64,000 bases of DNA, from the NCBI GenBank assembly GCA_030248135.1, contig JASANC010003917.1:62001-126000 (forward strand), read 5' to 3'. The notes under the pieces are model-generated. The model was not told the origin of the DNA. It saw only the letters and a program-made list of their open reading frames with translations, and made no database searches. Position numbers and translations under genes: made by a program. This document shows, in pieces, positions 13,230-24,796 of this stretch. Each line of letters begins with the position of its first letter. The stretch's first letter is position 1. This DNA comes from Theristus sp. LFF4_11. Taxonomy: Eukaryota; Nematoda; Chromadorea; Monhysterida; Xyalidae.

Positions 13230-16200
13230 ATGCCAAAAACCATCCGTAATCGAGCTGCCAAACGTCGCTCTTCATTGCGAGATCAGCAGCAGACTGCTGG
13301 CGATAAAATCGACACGTATGTTGTCAGTTTGGTGGAACAAAAGTTAAATTTTGAATAAGTTCAGCTAAGTTTGAAGTTTGAATAAGTTTGAATAAATAAA
13401 TTGCATGAACAGTTGAGTCAAATGAACAAATGTGTAAAAGTGCACGTCAACCAATTCTGGCGGTTGCGTCGGTCGCGCGACCCGCACCGCAACAAGTTTG
13501 CGTGCACCAGCTGGAAAGGTGCTTACACTGTTTCTCTGCGGAACACTGATTGGCTGTTATATGCACCGAATTAAGAAAAAAGAACTTGAAAAAAAACTTT
13601 ATTTAGCTGCATCAAAGACGATGAGACAACAGACGCCAACACTGCAAAGACGTCCATCGGTGTGCAAACAAACCCATTTGAACTGCAGCAGCGTGTCGCG
13701 CACAATAAACGTTTGCTTTCCCGTATTTTCACTGTTCCGAGGTCCCGACACGATTGTGTGATCGTCAACTTGGTGCTCTAAATTGTTAAAAAAGGAAGAA
13801 AAAGAAACTAACATGTTTTTTTCGTGTGTGTGTTTCATACCACACAAAATTACCATGAGACTAAAAAAACGCAGAAAAAAACTTGAAAAATACAAAAAAA
13901 AACTCAAAAGAGGACCAATTTTGATAGATAATCCAAGCACTTGCGGATGTATCGACCAGCGATATTTGTCCTTTCTTTTCAGAAACCAAAGTGAGCAGCG
14001 CTGAGATCGAACTAGCGAAACAGAACAGACTGCCGCCGCGGGCGCACGTCGATTTGAATGTGACCACGATCGTCGGCTGTCTCGCACCGCCCGCAGACTA
14101 CGTGACAGTGAAGACAACGGCTGTCATTGCTGCTGAGGTGGCTGCAGTTGCCGCTGATGGCACATTTGAGCCAATTCGTGCAGACAACATCCGGCACCAC
14201 GCCACGTCTCATTCATGGGAGCAACAAAATAGCAATCCAGCACGTCACGTTACACCTTGAGAACATGAGCTCGTTTATATTCACGTGCCGTGCCGTGTGA
14301 CGTCCCGGATATTTACGTCGTGAATGAATTGGCCTTTAGACAGGCTCCCATCATTGTTCCAAAACTTGCAGCTTGTTTATGGGCAGTGCCAGTTAGCAGT
14401 TATTCTTGTTTTCAAAACCATATGCGAACCGTTGTATTTTTGAGTGACTGCACAACACGTTTCTTACATTTATCGGTTTTCGATCTTGTGTAACAAACAA
14501 CTATATGGCTTGGAACATCGAGTTAAAGTTTTAAAATTTAATTTTACACACACACACATTTTATATTTTCATTTGATCTTACACGCAATTTTGAATTTTT
14601 TTGCAATACTGTTATCGTATCTTCAGGTTATGCAATTGAAAGATCAAGACTCAACGATGGGCGACCCGCACTTGGCGCTGCTTGCACATGTCGATCCAGT
14701 GTTCATGAGTTCAACGAACTTTGCTTGGATTTGTTCGGCTGGCAAGGTTCCCCAATGCAACACGATTCACATTTACACTGTTTTTTCACAAGCAAACTGA
14801 TTAGCTGTGCTACGATGAAATCTGATTGGAGCTGTGCGAAATTTGAATGAAAGAAAAAAGCCATTCAAAAACCCAATTGTAGGTCGACTTTGACGTGTTT
14901 TTTTTAAACTAATTTATTCTTCGTGCCATTCTGTTCATTCTTTCTCCCTTGCACACACGACTGGGAATTATCTTGGCATTCTTGAAATAGACAACTCCTA
15001 GTCTGCGACTAATCCCGCCTTGAGGGAGAATACAAGGACTGCCTTATTTATTCGGCCAGACCGTACATACGATGAGTCTACAGTGTGTGACCGACCACTC
15101 ATCATTGGCCACACCAGTGTAGATCTGTTTGAATTTTGAAATTTGAAATGTTTGAAAGCGCCTCCCGGAAAATTGCGTCGTTTTGTCGACTAACACATAC
15201 TGTTCAGCAAAAAAAATCACTCTCACCATTCAAAAGTGCAGCACGGCGACTCGCAACTTCCGGCAAGCGTCATCGACAAATTCAGTGAACGAATGGTGAT
15301 TCTACTCGAGGACGCGACGCGCGTTGGCAAGGAACAACATGACCATCACAAACAACACGGCAAATACACAGTGGACACGTACAATGTGCACGCGCGCAAT
15401 GCTGTCAAAATGGTGTGATAGATTTTTTGTCATTTTTTTTCGGTTCTGCAACTCAATTCGTTTGCAGACGTGGAAAAGAAACTAGTTTCGTTGTTTATGT
15501 GGCAATAAATTAGCCTAAGTGATCCGGCCCTATTTAGGAGACTCGGGTCACTTTACCAATTTTGAATTCTCGCGTCACACATCAAACTATTTATTTATGC
15601 ACGCATTTGAGTCTCGGGCTGCGCATGTACCCAGGCCGGGCACATCCGGTCACGCATATCCAGGTGTTGCAACAAAATTCGCAGTTTTCGACAAGGTCTG
15701 TCTTCGTGTGTACATGTTGCAGCTGCGGACAGCGTGGAAGAAGCAGAGCGCATTGCGCTCGGAGCAACTGTGCCGCGTGCTGTACGGCCTCGGCAAGACC
15801 GTGCTGATCAGCGACGAAACGATGCGCGCCTTGATGGATCAGTTGTTGCAGAGTGAAATTCTCGTTGAGGCCGATCAGAAGGCACTAGAACGAACGACGA
15901 AACAGATTCAGAGCATGCAGGCGCAGACCGCCAAGGGCGAGGTTTGTGTGTCTTTTTGCTGTTGGCATCGTCAAATCACGCTCAGTGGTTGGTGGTGAAC
16001 ATCAAGCTGAGCGTGGTTGGTCGATTATTTGAGCTACAAATTGAGCTCCGCGCGAAAGTAGCTCCGCGCGTTTTTGTAGCGAGACGGGTGCGAAGGGATC
16101 GCTTTTGGCCTGTCGGGATCTTTTAAAAAAGAGCAAAAACGGCATTTCCGACAAACAGCACTCCCCGTTGCAACTTGAGCACGAAAATCATCTGATGCTG

Positions 16201-19200
16201 GTGATTCATTTGTGCGGCAGTATGTAGATCAGTGTGTCTCACAGTCAGTTCAACATCACCATCAAACGTTCACGATCGCCAGACTCCTGCATTTACATGC
16301 CGTTGTCGTGGTGTGTATATCATACCACGGATCGAGTGCATTTCACCGATTCGGCACAGAGACAATTTCTCTCTTTTGTTGTGTCCACACTCCAAACCAC
16401 AGTGGTCTCGCTGCTGCAACAACAATCAGCCATCAGTCATTGTCACCCTCGTGGCCTGGTGGTAGTGCGTTAGACTATCGTCTGTGCGCTCGGGGGATCG
16501 AGCCCCGCCGATTGGTGTATAGGCATTTAATGACAGAGAAAACTCGATGGGCGCCCTATGGGCGTTCCGTACGCTTCTCTGGGATAGCCCTGGCTAAAAA
16601 CATCGCCTAAAAAAATGCCAACAACAAATGACAGGTCAGTCTGATCAACACGTGCCTGCTGCTGTCGCGCGGTCTCGTCCTGGAGGCGCACGGCCACGGC
16701 CGCGTCGTGAGTCGCGCGAGGCCACGCCGCCACCGCCGTCTGGTGCTGCCGGACACGCACGTGCTGCTGACGCTGCTGGTCGACTGGATGCGCCTGCAGT
16801 TGGGCGCCGACGCGATCGACGACGATCAATTGGTCGACATTGGTACGTGCCAGCGAATTATATATGCTGAAATGCTACTGCTGTGCTGGCACTCAAAACA
16901 AAACTAGACTAAGAAAGTGACCAAGATTAGGTTCTACTGTTATTGGTCTGTTTCTTGATCACTTTTTGTTAGAGTGCGCGAGATCGCAGATCTGTCTCCA
17001 ATGAGGACTGTGTAACTGAGAGGACGGACTTTGATCACTTTGCCAATTTTGAATTCCCGCGTCATGCATGAAACTGTTTACCAAAAAAGCGCGCATAGCA
17101 GCGTCTCGGTACCAAAAAAAAAAATTAGCGTGCGGGGGGGCGCACAAAAAAACAGGTGGGGGGGGGGGGGTGTTCCACCAGACCGGCGAAAACAACGTTG
17201 GTACGACGCAACTTTTTCGGTCGTTGCTTGCTGTTGTCTTTGAGAGCGACTGCTTTGTCCATCGCAGACACGCACGTTCAAATGCGTCTGCGGCGTGCGC
17301 TGTACGATTTTGAGCGGCAGCCGAAACGAGCATCGGCCGGCGAGTCGATCGAGTCAATTGAAGACGCACAGAATCGCGAGAGCAGCGATCTGGAATTCTT
17401 GGGCATACTGAAAATGGTATACACATGTATATGAACGAGCACACAAGCAATAGCATACATACCTATTGTACATTGTGTAGAATCAGGTTGTTCAGTTGAA
17501 CTGCAATATTATATTGTATTGTTGCATGAATTTGAAAGTGGTTACGGTGAGAAAAAAATCTGTTGGGGGGGGGGCTGGGAAGAAAACGCCCCCTCGGTTG
17601 TTTTTTCACCCGGCGGGGGGGAAACGAGGGGGGGCTGTTTTTTTGTGGGGCACACAAAACAAAAAAAAAAAAATATTATCATGCGGCTGCGCGAGCGAGC
17701 GTAGCGAGCGGAGAGCGCATCACGCATAATATGAGCCGTTATCCCCTCGCGCGCTTTTTTCAAATTTGCTCGCTGCGTCCTGCGAGCATAGTATAAGCCA
17801 CAAACTTGGTTCCGTGCACACGAAACGAACACCCAAAGTTGTGCTTGGAGCCGCGAAAAAATTTTTATCCGACTACTTTTCATACGCTGTAGACACGAAA
17901 AACCTATTCTGAAAACAGTGTTACTTCTTTCCCTTTGTCCTTTTTTTTTTCAGCTATGTAATCAACATGTGTTCGCCCTTTCAATTTTTGCCTGCGACAC
18001 TTTCACAGTCGAACAAAAATGTTCCCTGGGGTAATTCCACCCGGAGATTTTGAAAATTGAGTTAATTTTTTACCCCGACCCTGTTTTTGGGTAAAAATTG
18101 GGCATTTTTAATTGTTCGGAGGGTTTTCACCTGGTTTTAAGTGTTCGCCCTTTCAATTTTTAGCTGGGACACTTTCACAGTTGAACAAAAATGTTTCCTA
18201 GGGTAATTTCATCCGTATTTTTTGAAAATTTAGTTATTTTTTTTGCCCGGGCACTTTTTTGAGTCAAAATTGTGCATTCTTTGAAAGTTCGTAGCATTTT
18301 GACTGGGTATCAGTTTTTCACTCTTACAAATTTTGTCTGAGCTGCGAAAAATAGTAGGAAAAAAGTCTAGTCCGTAGTAATTCAATGCGCTGATCACGGA
18401 TTTTGGGTTAGTTTTCTTACGTGAGCAACTCTAGATGCTGAATCGTGACGATTTCGGGCGAATCGGCCGTCGAAATTGGCGAAATCGGTCCAGAAACGAA
18501 AAACAAGAAAAGATTGTTTTCCAGGGTAATTCAATGCGCTGATCACGGATTTTGGGTTAGTTTTCTTACGTGAGCAACTCTAGATACCGAATCGTGACGA
18601 TTTCGGGCGAATCGGCCGTCGAAATTGGCGAAATCGGTCCAGAAACGAAAACAAGAAAAGGGTGTTTTCCAGGGTAATTCAATGCGCTGATTACGGATTT
18701 TGGGTTAGTTTTCTTACGTGAGCAACTCTAGATACTGAATCGTGACGATTTCGGGCGAATCGGCCGTGGAAATTGGCGAAATCGGCCCAGAAACGAAAAA
18801 TAAGAAAAGGATGTTTTCCAGGGTAATTCAATGCGCTGATCACGGATTTTGTGTTAGTTTTTTTATGTGAGCAACTCTAGATACTGAATCGTGACGATTT
18901 CGGGCGAATCGGCCGTGGAAATTGGCGAAATTGGTCCAGAAATGAAAAACAAAAAAAAACGGTGTTTTCCATGGTTATTAAATACACTGATCACGGATTT
19001 TGTGATAGTTTTTTCATGTGAGCAACTCTAGATACCGAATCGTGACGATTTCGGGCGAATCGGCCGTGGAATTTAGTGAAACCGGTCCAGAAATGAAAAA
19101 CAAGAAGTCGGTGTTTTCTATGGTAATTCATTGCGCCGATCACGGATTTTGGGTCAGTTTTCTTATGTGAGCAATTTCTAGGTACTGAATCGTGACGATT

Positions 19201-21275
19201 TTGGGCGAATCGGCCGTAGAAATAGCATAGACGAAATTGGCCTAAAAACGAAAAATGAAAAACCTGAGTTGTGTGCCCAACGTATTGTGATTTTGGTCCG
19301 ACCTTCGGGGCTTATGTAAAAGTCAGAATATTATCTAAAAATGCGGGAGACGCATATAAAAGGAGGAATATGGCCTTGTGTAAGCAGTGAAAGACTTGGC
19401 TCGACAACCTTTTCAAGTCTCTGATGTGGTACACACGGATACAAGTACATAAGAGTCATATTTTTGCGCCGTTTATTTTTTATTTAGATTGCAAGTGGCA
19501 ACCCTCGTACATTGTAGACAAATGAAACTTTCACATTTGCCTTTTTCTAGCATTTAGCGACCTCTAAAACCACTAAAATGACGATCAGACTTTAGATCGC
19601 TGACACTGGTTTGCACAAAGTGTATCGCAGAGGCATTGGGAACGCAAGGTCTCCTTCTGTGGCAATGACTCACCGGTTTATCCTGGCACAAGAGTTTGGT
19701 AAAAAGGGTGAAAATCAACGCAAGACAACACTTTTTGCACTGGTGCTGCTGTATGCACAGCGGTGCGTACGTTAGCAACAACGATAAAGCTACATGCAGC
19801 AATGTTTTGCAATCTCTGATGTTTCTGTTTTTTGCACAGAATTTACAGTATAGCCGATTAAACATGGCAGCTTTTTTCAGGGTGCAAGGAGCGCGCGAAT
19901 TTTGAATAAAAGAGAAAGAAGTTCAGAAACCAAATTGAATGCCAAATTTGACGCGTTTTTTAAGCTAATGGATTATCCGTATTATTCTGTTTATTCTTTC
20001 TCCCTTGCACACATGATTGGAAATTATGTTGGCATTTTTAAAAAAGACAACTCCTAGTCAGCGACTAATCCCGCCTTGACGGACTGCCTCATTTATTCGG
20101 CCATGCTGTTCAGAATTTCGCACATGATGTGATTTTAGACTAAACTGAAGAGGACAATTGAAAAATATCTAGATAACTTCAAAATTTTTACGCTTTTCAA
20201 CAAGCTTGTAAACAACAAACGCGGCGCAAAAATATGACTCTTATGTACTTGTATCCGTGTGTACCACATCAGAGACTTGAAAAGGTTGTCGAGCCAAGTC
20301 TTTCACTGCTTACACAAGGCCATATTCCTCCTTTTATATGCGTCTCCCGCATTTTTAGATAATGGCGTTTTGATCGGGTTAATTACCGTCAGACGGCGTT
20401 TTGTTAACGCCGATGAAAATGCAGATTTTTTTTCACAGTGCGGTTGCAAATGAATAGGCACAGCAGCAATCGAAAATAATATGCGGTATTTCGCCAGACA
20501 GTCTGCAAATAGTACACAGCTCAGACAACGGAAAGCGCTACATCGCGTTTCGCACGATTGCAAACACCATCACCGAAACGCACCCGCCAAGCCCAACCCA
20601 TTCATCATTCTGCTCAACGCCGCAATAAAAACAAGCGCAGGCGATCGACGCGGACGAGGACCGCCTGAAACTGGGCACGTTGCGCGGCGCGCTGCTGGCG
20701 TTGTGCCGCGGCTGGGCGGTCAGCAAGCGTGCGGTGGCCGAGGCGATACAGAAACTCAGCGACGACGACATACTGGATAGGAACGAGCTGAAGACGGTCG
20801 TCAACGAGATCAGACTGTTGGCGCCAGGTTTGACCTGCAACACCGCCAGCACATTAGAAATAAAAAAAATCAATGGGCGCCGTACTAGACGTTGTTCTGT
20901 ACGCTGTTATGGGTGAGCGCTGGCTAAAAACACCGCCTGGACTCACTGTTCGTTTGTTCGTTTAGTTCTTCAACATTTTCGCATCATTTTGCTGAACTCC
21001 AACACATGTAACAACCAGCATACATGTAGCTCAACATTTCGTGCCTGCTCATCTTCAGTTGCCACCAGTATGGCATCAACCGGTTAGATTTAAAAAAACA
21101 TTTCAGAAACTAAAATCTGTTGTTTTTGCTATTGTAGTTGTTTGTTTGCGTATTCGTTGCAGGTCGCACAACGGTGCCCATGGAGCGAGTGGTCGAGATC
21201 GCGCGTGCGTTCGTGATTGCGCTGCTGCATGAGGACAACCTCGAGATGGAGCCAACTGAACTTGTGACGAAATGA
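13230..21275 (+). CDS. Multi-exon protein of unknown function (C-terminal 410 aa well supported)
   Basis: I do not recognise this protein. Eight exons join in frame: 14627-14746, 15242-15412, 15723-15941, 16159-16224, 16635-16842, 17268-17416, 20641-20827, 21163-21275 (ends LVTK, stop 21273-21275). All have GT-AG borders and consistent phase, together 410 aa. Upstream, an exon from about 13,983 (SSAEIELAKQNRL, IVGCLAPPADYV) likely ends near 14,137. A possible first exon begins at the ATG at 13,230 (MPKTIRNRAAKRRSS, basic), but its phase joins poorly. The protein looks soluble and helical: charged coil around LLQSEILVEADQKALERT, Leu-rich LLTLLVDWMRLQL, and an acidic end. No signal peptide or membrane span is seen. 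The 3.2-kb intron before 20,641 contains compound element copy A. Exons are GC-richer than introns, supporting real coding. Confidence 0.75.
14800..15062. repeat. Interspersed repeat family 3 (about 230 bp)
   Basis: Contains CATTCTTTCTCCCTTGCACA and ACAACTCCTAGTCTGCGACT in fixed order. The same succession is at 19,856-20,110 and 51,700-51,955. It lies in an intron of the unnamed plus-strand gene. No coding sequence is seen. Confidence 0.65.
15440..15625. repeat. Interspersed repeat family 4
   Basis: Contains the recurring block CCAATTTTGAATTCTCGCGT followed by a relative of GCATGAAACTGTTTACC, next to ACTAGTTTC. Related pieces occur at 17,030-17,110, 52,830-52,930 and, inverted, at 23,530-23,760 and 41,985-42,180. 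Confidence 0.55.
16441..16625 (+). repeat. tRNA-derived SINE
   Basis: The head looks like a tRNA gene: an A-box-like GTGGCCTGGTGGTAGTGCG and a B-box-like GGGGATCGAGCCCC. A unique body follows (ACTCGATGGGCGCCC, GTACGCTTCTCTGGG), ending in an A/CAA-rich tail. It lies in an intron immediately before an exon of the unnamed gene. Confidence 0.85.
17968..18310. repeat. Tandem repeat, about 172-bp unit, 2 copies
   Basis: The landmark GTTCGCCCTTTCAATTTTT recurs at 17,971 and 18,143, a spacing of 172 bp. Each unit also carries CACTTTCACAGT and ACAAAAATGTT. Confidence 0.8.
18350..19260. repeat. Tandem repeat, about 149-bp unit, about 6 copies
   Basis: The landmark GAATCGTGACGATTTCGGGC recurs every 148-149 bp (18,440, 18,589, 18,737 and on). 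Each unit also has AATTCAATGCGCTGATCACG and GGTTAGTTTTCTTACGTGAG. Later units are more diverged. Confidence 0.9.
19330..19475. repeat. Left inverted arm of copy A, with inward TATA-like box
   Basis: About 145 bp matching the inverse complement of 20,224-20,364. Contains CGCATATAAAAGGAGGAATA at 19,353 and, further in, an AGACTTG...CAAGTCT stem. The TATA-like box points into the spacer. Confidence 0.85.
19856..20110. repeat. Interspersed repeat family 3, nested in copy A spacer
   Basis: Shares the CATTCTTTCTCCCTTGCAC and CAACTCCTAGTC blocks with 14,800-15,062. Copy B is uninterrupted at the matching position (ACAGAATTTACAGAATTTCG when read on the other strand), which shows this piece inserted after the compound element formed. 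Confidence 0.75.
20224..20364. repeat. Right inverted arm of copy A
   Basis: Inverse complement of 19,330-19,475, including CTCCTTTTATATGCGTCTCC and the shared inner edge GGCGCAAAAATATGACTC. Confidence 0.85.
20869..20938 (+). repeat. SINE fragment (3' part)
   Basis: Contains AATGGGCGCC, TTCTGTACGCT and GCTGGCTAAAAACACCGCCT, matching the body and 3' end of the tRNA-derived SINE. The tRNA-like head is missing. It sits 40 bases after a splice donor. Confidence 0.65.
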
Positions 21276-21402
21276 ACAGACACAAACAACACAGTCGAAC
21301 ACACACACTGCTTTGCACGCTGATTGGCTGCATTTGGAGTCCATTACAATTTATAGTTTGTTTGCGACAATCGTGTTCTTGTTTGCCTGATCAACACATA
21401 CA

Positions 21403-21571
21403 CAGCAAAACTCCACAACATATGCAACTAGCTGATTGGTTGATGATCACGTGATGCATTTGCATGCATTCTGTGCAGGCATTCCTGTGAGGGAGAGGCG
21501 GAGTTTTGTTTGCACGGAATGCATACATCACGATCACCAACCAATCAGCTAGTTGGATATGTTACAAAGTT
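21403..21571. repeat. Palindromic MITE family 2
   Basis: Ends in mirror order: ACTAGCTGATTGGTTGATGA and ACCAACCAATCAGCTAGT, around a centre with CATGCATTCTGTGCAGGCA. Located 130 bp after the stop codon of the unnamed gene. Confidence 0.75.
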
Positions 21572-22209
21572 TGACTAGTTGCATGAATCGTTGCTTGAAT
21601 TCTTTTGGCACTCCTCACCTTATAACAACTTTGTTTGTGAAACAACTAAATCATTTGTTGTGCCGTGTTCGACTGCAAACATTAATTTGCTAATAATTGA
21701 CATTCTATTGATTTTTACACGGTTTTCACAAATCATGGTGGTCAATTGCATTGGTCTTTCAAAGTTGTGGTCACTGGCCTCTGCACCATCGCTATTTTGT
21801 TGTTTCAACTAAAACTGTTCCTTTTTTGGAGGAATAATGACAAAAAAATAAGATGCGTGCGTGTGGTGTGGATGGACATTGGGATGGCTAGTCGCCACGC
21901 ATATTTACGGAAAAACAAATGTTAACGACAGTTTTTGCCTTGTGGGCTGCGGACTGACATCGCGGTTACACCGTTTTTGCAGTTCGCAACACCGATAAAC
22001 GTTTGCACTCAACAGTTGGTAAAGTTTATTTTTGCATTCGTATCACATTTTGTGCATTATCACATGGATAACATCAGCAGGTGCGTGCTAGTGTCCAACT
22101 TTCCAGAAAGAACTTTTGGAAAACAATTGAATTTCAGCTAGCCATAGTAACGCGTGTTCAATAAAACCAACAGGAACAACATAAAACCATAAAATGTATG
22201 TGCATTGTA

Positions 22210-23309
22210 CAGGGTGGGCCAAAAAGGGTTCCAATTCTAAAATGCTCTCACTGGCGTGTGCTGAGGTGTTTAGAGCTGAAAATTGAAACACTGTTAGAAA
22301 ACATTTGGAGGTTTTTCTGACTAAATTTTTTTATGGTATGTTGCCCCTATCACTCACTACAGCAGAATATCTGAAAAACATGAAAAATCGACACGTGGTG
22401 AAATGCAGAGAGTTAATTTAGCTGTAACAAAGACCAAATGATGAACGTTGGTGACAACCTGAGTGTTCACAACACAAAAAAGATGAAAAAGGCAATACGC
22501 ACATGCAGTAGCTTGGAAATGCCGAATGCTGAATTTCATTTGAACAGTCACTGATCAACCTGATGTTTCACTTCGAGTCTGAGCGTGCGTGAGCGGTTCT
22601 GCCCAGAACAGATGTGAATTTATCTTTGCAGATGCAAGTTGTTTTTTTCTTTTTTAATTCACACAATTTGCAACTTTAATACAAATTTTTTCACCATAGC
22701 AGACTGGTTTTTGATTTTTTTCTGCAGTGAAAGATGCAATTCCATTTTCAGTCGTTGCTGACATCATGGTTAAGTGGACGGCAGAGAAGCGAGTCTGGTC
22801 TGCCAATTGGTGGGAACATGCGAATAACTTTTCCATAGTGGTTCGGCAATTTGTACAAAATTCAGTTTCACCCCCTCATGGCGATACATCAGTTCGGAAG
22901 TCCGTTTATGAGCAATGATAAACTTTGAGGTTATGGATGAACATTGTTTTGTCAAAAATCGCTATTTTTTGAAAATTGCACTGTAAAAAATGAATAGAAA
23001 CGTGTAAACCAAAAAAAAGTTGATCACAAAAACCTCTCAAAGTGTTCCATCCAACAGTGTTCTAAATTTTAAGCCATGGGGGTTCTTGTTACAGCTAAAT
23101 CACCTCTCTGCATTTCACCACGTTTGTCGATTTTTCATGTTTTTCAGATATTCTGCTGTTTTGAGTGATAGGGGCAACATGCCGCAACAAAAATTTAGTC
23201 AGAAAAACCTCCAAATGTTTTCTAATAGTGTTCCAATTTTCAGCTCTAAACACCTCAGCACACGCCAGTGAGAGCATTTTAGAATTGGAACCTTTTTTGG
23301 CCCACCCTG
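22210..23309 (+). mobile_element. Tc1/mariner-type element with long terminal inverted repeats
   Basis: Starts CAGGGTGGGCCAAAAAGGGT and ends with its inverse complement TTGGCCCACCCTG, flanked on both sides by TA. The terminal inverted repeats extend about 220 bp (22,210-22,432 and 23,088-23,309) with few mismatches. The interior of about 650 bp is too short for a full transposase and holds only an N-terminal-like piece. It is probably a deletion derivative. Confidence 0.85.
22727..22918 (+). pseudogene. Transposase N-terminal helix-turn-helix remnant
   Basis: A 63-codon open frame contains WTAEKRVWSANWWE, then VVRQFVQN, then SPPHGDTSVRKSV. This resembles the helix-turn-helix (DUF4817-like) found at the start of some mariner-type transposases. 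No catalytic DDE/D region follows before the right inverted repeat, so this is a truncated remnant. The family call is from recalled motif shape only. Confidence 0.5.
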
Positions 23310-24004
23310 TACATATTTGCATGTAATATGCAAGTTCAGTCACGTAGCATGGCCACCAATAAATCGTGAAACAATGAATCGCACCATATCACATCCTCCT
23401 GTAAGCCGGATTAAACTTAGGGTCTGCTTGTTTAGGTTTGTTGGCGACATCGATCAAATGACGATTGACAACTTGCATCAATCCAATTGCAATTCGGCCA
23501 ACGGACACAGCTACAGTATTTTTTGTGTCATGATCTTTTATTTTGGTCCCGCAACTCAATGCGCGCATAGACAGGTAAACAGTTTCATGCAAGACGCGGG
23601 AATTCAAAATTAGTAAAGTGATCCGAGTTCCCTAAATAGTGCCGAATTTACTTAGGTGGTTTTGAATTGCCGCATAAAGGTTGCTTGAAACTAGTTTCCT
23701 TTCTGTGTCTGCACACGCATTCAGTCGCAGAACTTAAAAAAATTGATAATAGCTGCTATTTAGTCTAAAAACAGTAGCAGCACTAAAAGTTTGTAACACG
23801 TTTGGCAAACAAGTGAGGTAGAGAACATGGCAAATCGTCAGCAACGTGTTGCGATTGTCGTTTGTGTGCTCCTGCACGGCAGCCGTCCTCATCGTTAGTC
23901 CTCTGCCTGTTGATTACAAAAAAACAAACGTTTTGTAGAAATCATGCAAATGAGAATGTGATTCGGAGTGGCCGGGTCTAAAAGTGGCATCTCCAGTTAA
24001 GCAC

Positions 24005-24690
24005 GATTTAAAAAATTACGAAGTGGTGTCCGGCGTCCTGTCAGTGTCCGCCGCGGTGTCGGAGTAATAATTGTAGCTGAAATAACCGACGGTGTTTTTC
24101 TTTTTGCTACTCACCGCTGATTATTGTGGCAACATTTGCAACTCGATTCCAATTGTCGCTAATGCTCAGTCGACCAGTGGTCGCCCCTCATTCGTTTTTG
24201 AATATAACACTCGCCAGCACAACGCAGTCACTACTGTCAAAAAATTTGAAAAAAGATTACCCTCCGGGACAGTGCGCGGGACAGCAGACGCCCCGGCCCG
24301 GCGGACAGCACACCGGACACCGTTTCGGACAAATTTGTTCAGCGAACACTCTGCACATTCATGCCAGACAGCATGTGTGCATTTTTTTCGTGAATAGAAG
24401 TCAAGCATTGGATTTGACGATTCTCGTAATTTTTTGTCAACATTTACATTGTACGCACCCGTAGACGGTCAGGGTGTCAACGAAGTCTTTTTGAGTAAAT
24501 TAAAGTTCTAAGAAAATCTCAATGTCATTGACTCAGAAAATACACGCTAAAACCGGTGTCCGCCTGGATGTCCCGCGTGGTGTGTTCCGGACGATGAAAA
24601 ATAAGGCGCAGCGGCACGCCTGTACATTTTGCACCACTTTCATTTCCGGGACACGGACACTCATGCGGACAGCACACCGGACAGCTGTTT
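24005..24690. repeat. Clustered palindromic GGACA/TGTCC-rich repeats
   Basis: Segments around 24,010-24,065, 24,265-24,330 and 24,555-24,690 are built from words such as GGTGTCCG, CGGACAGC and CACCGGACA in both orientations. A further copy is at 25,555-25,690. They flank and interrupt the lectin-like gene. A small non-autonomous element family is likely; its ends were not resolved. Confidence 0.5.
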
Positions 24691-24796
24691 TTAGCGTGAA
24701 CATTGCACTGAAACAGACTGAGCGTTTGTTTGTTCAATGACGGTGCGCAGTGTTGCGGCCTGCGTGCGAGCGTCTGCCAAGCGAGCACGTGCGCAG

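Larger units (their letters stand above)
17690..20365 (+). mobile_element. Compound repeat element, copy A
   Basis: In order: a GC-rich left edge (GCGCGAGCGAGCGTAGCGAG near 17,690); a unique 270-bp block containing GCACACGAAACGAACACCC; two units of about 172 bp (17,968-18,310); about six units of about 149 bp (18,350-19,260); a left arm (19,330-19,475); a spacer; and a right arm that is the inverse complement (20,224-20,364). The whole order recurs at 32.4-36.6 kb. A family-3 repeat is nested in the spacer at 19,856-20,110. No transposase gene is visible. Inserted in an intron of the plus-strand gene. Left edge is approximate. Confidence 0.7.

Noticed and set aside
19330..19480. Inverted arm as a spliced-leader or snRNA gene (GTAAGC, stem-loop, ATTTTTG)
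   Set aside because: The candidate donor lies before the start expected from the TATA-like box, and the short Sm-like word is not distinctive. Nothing else supports it.
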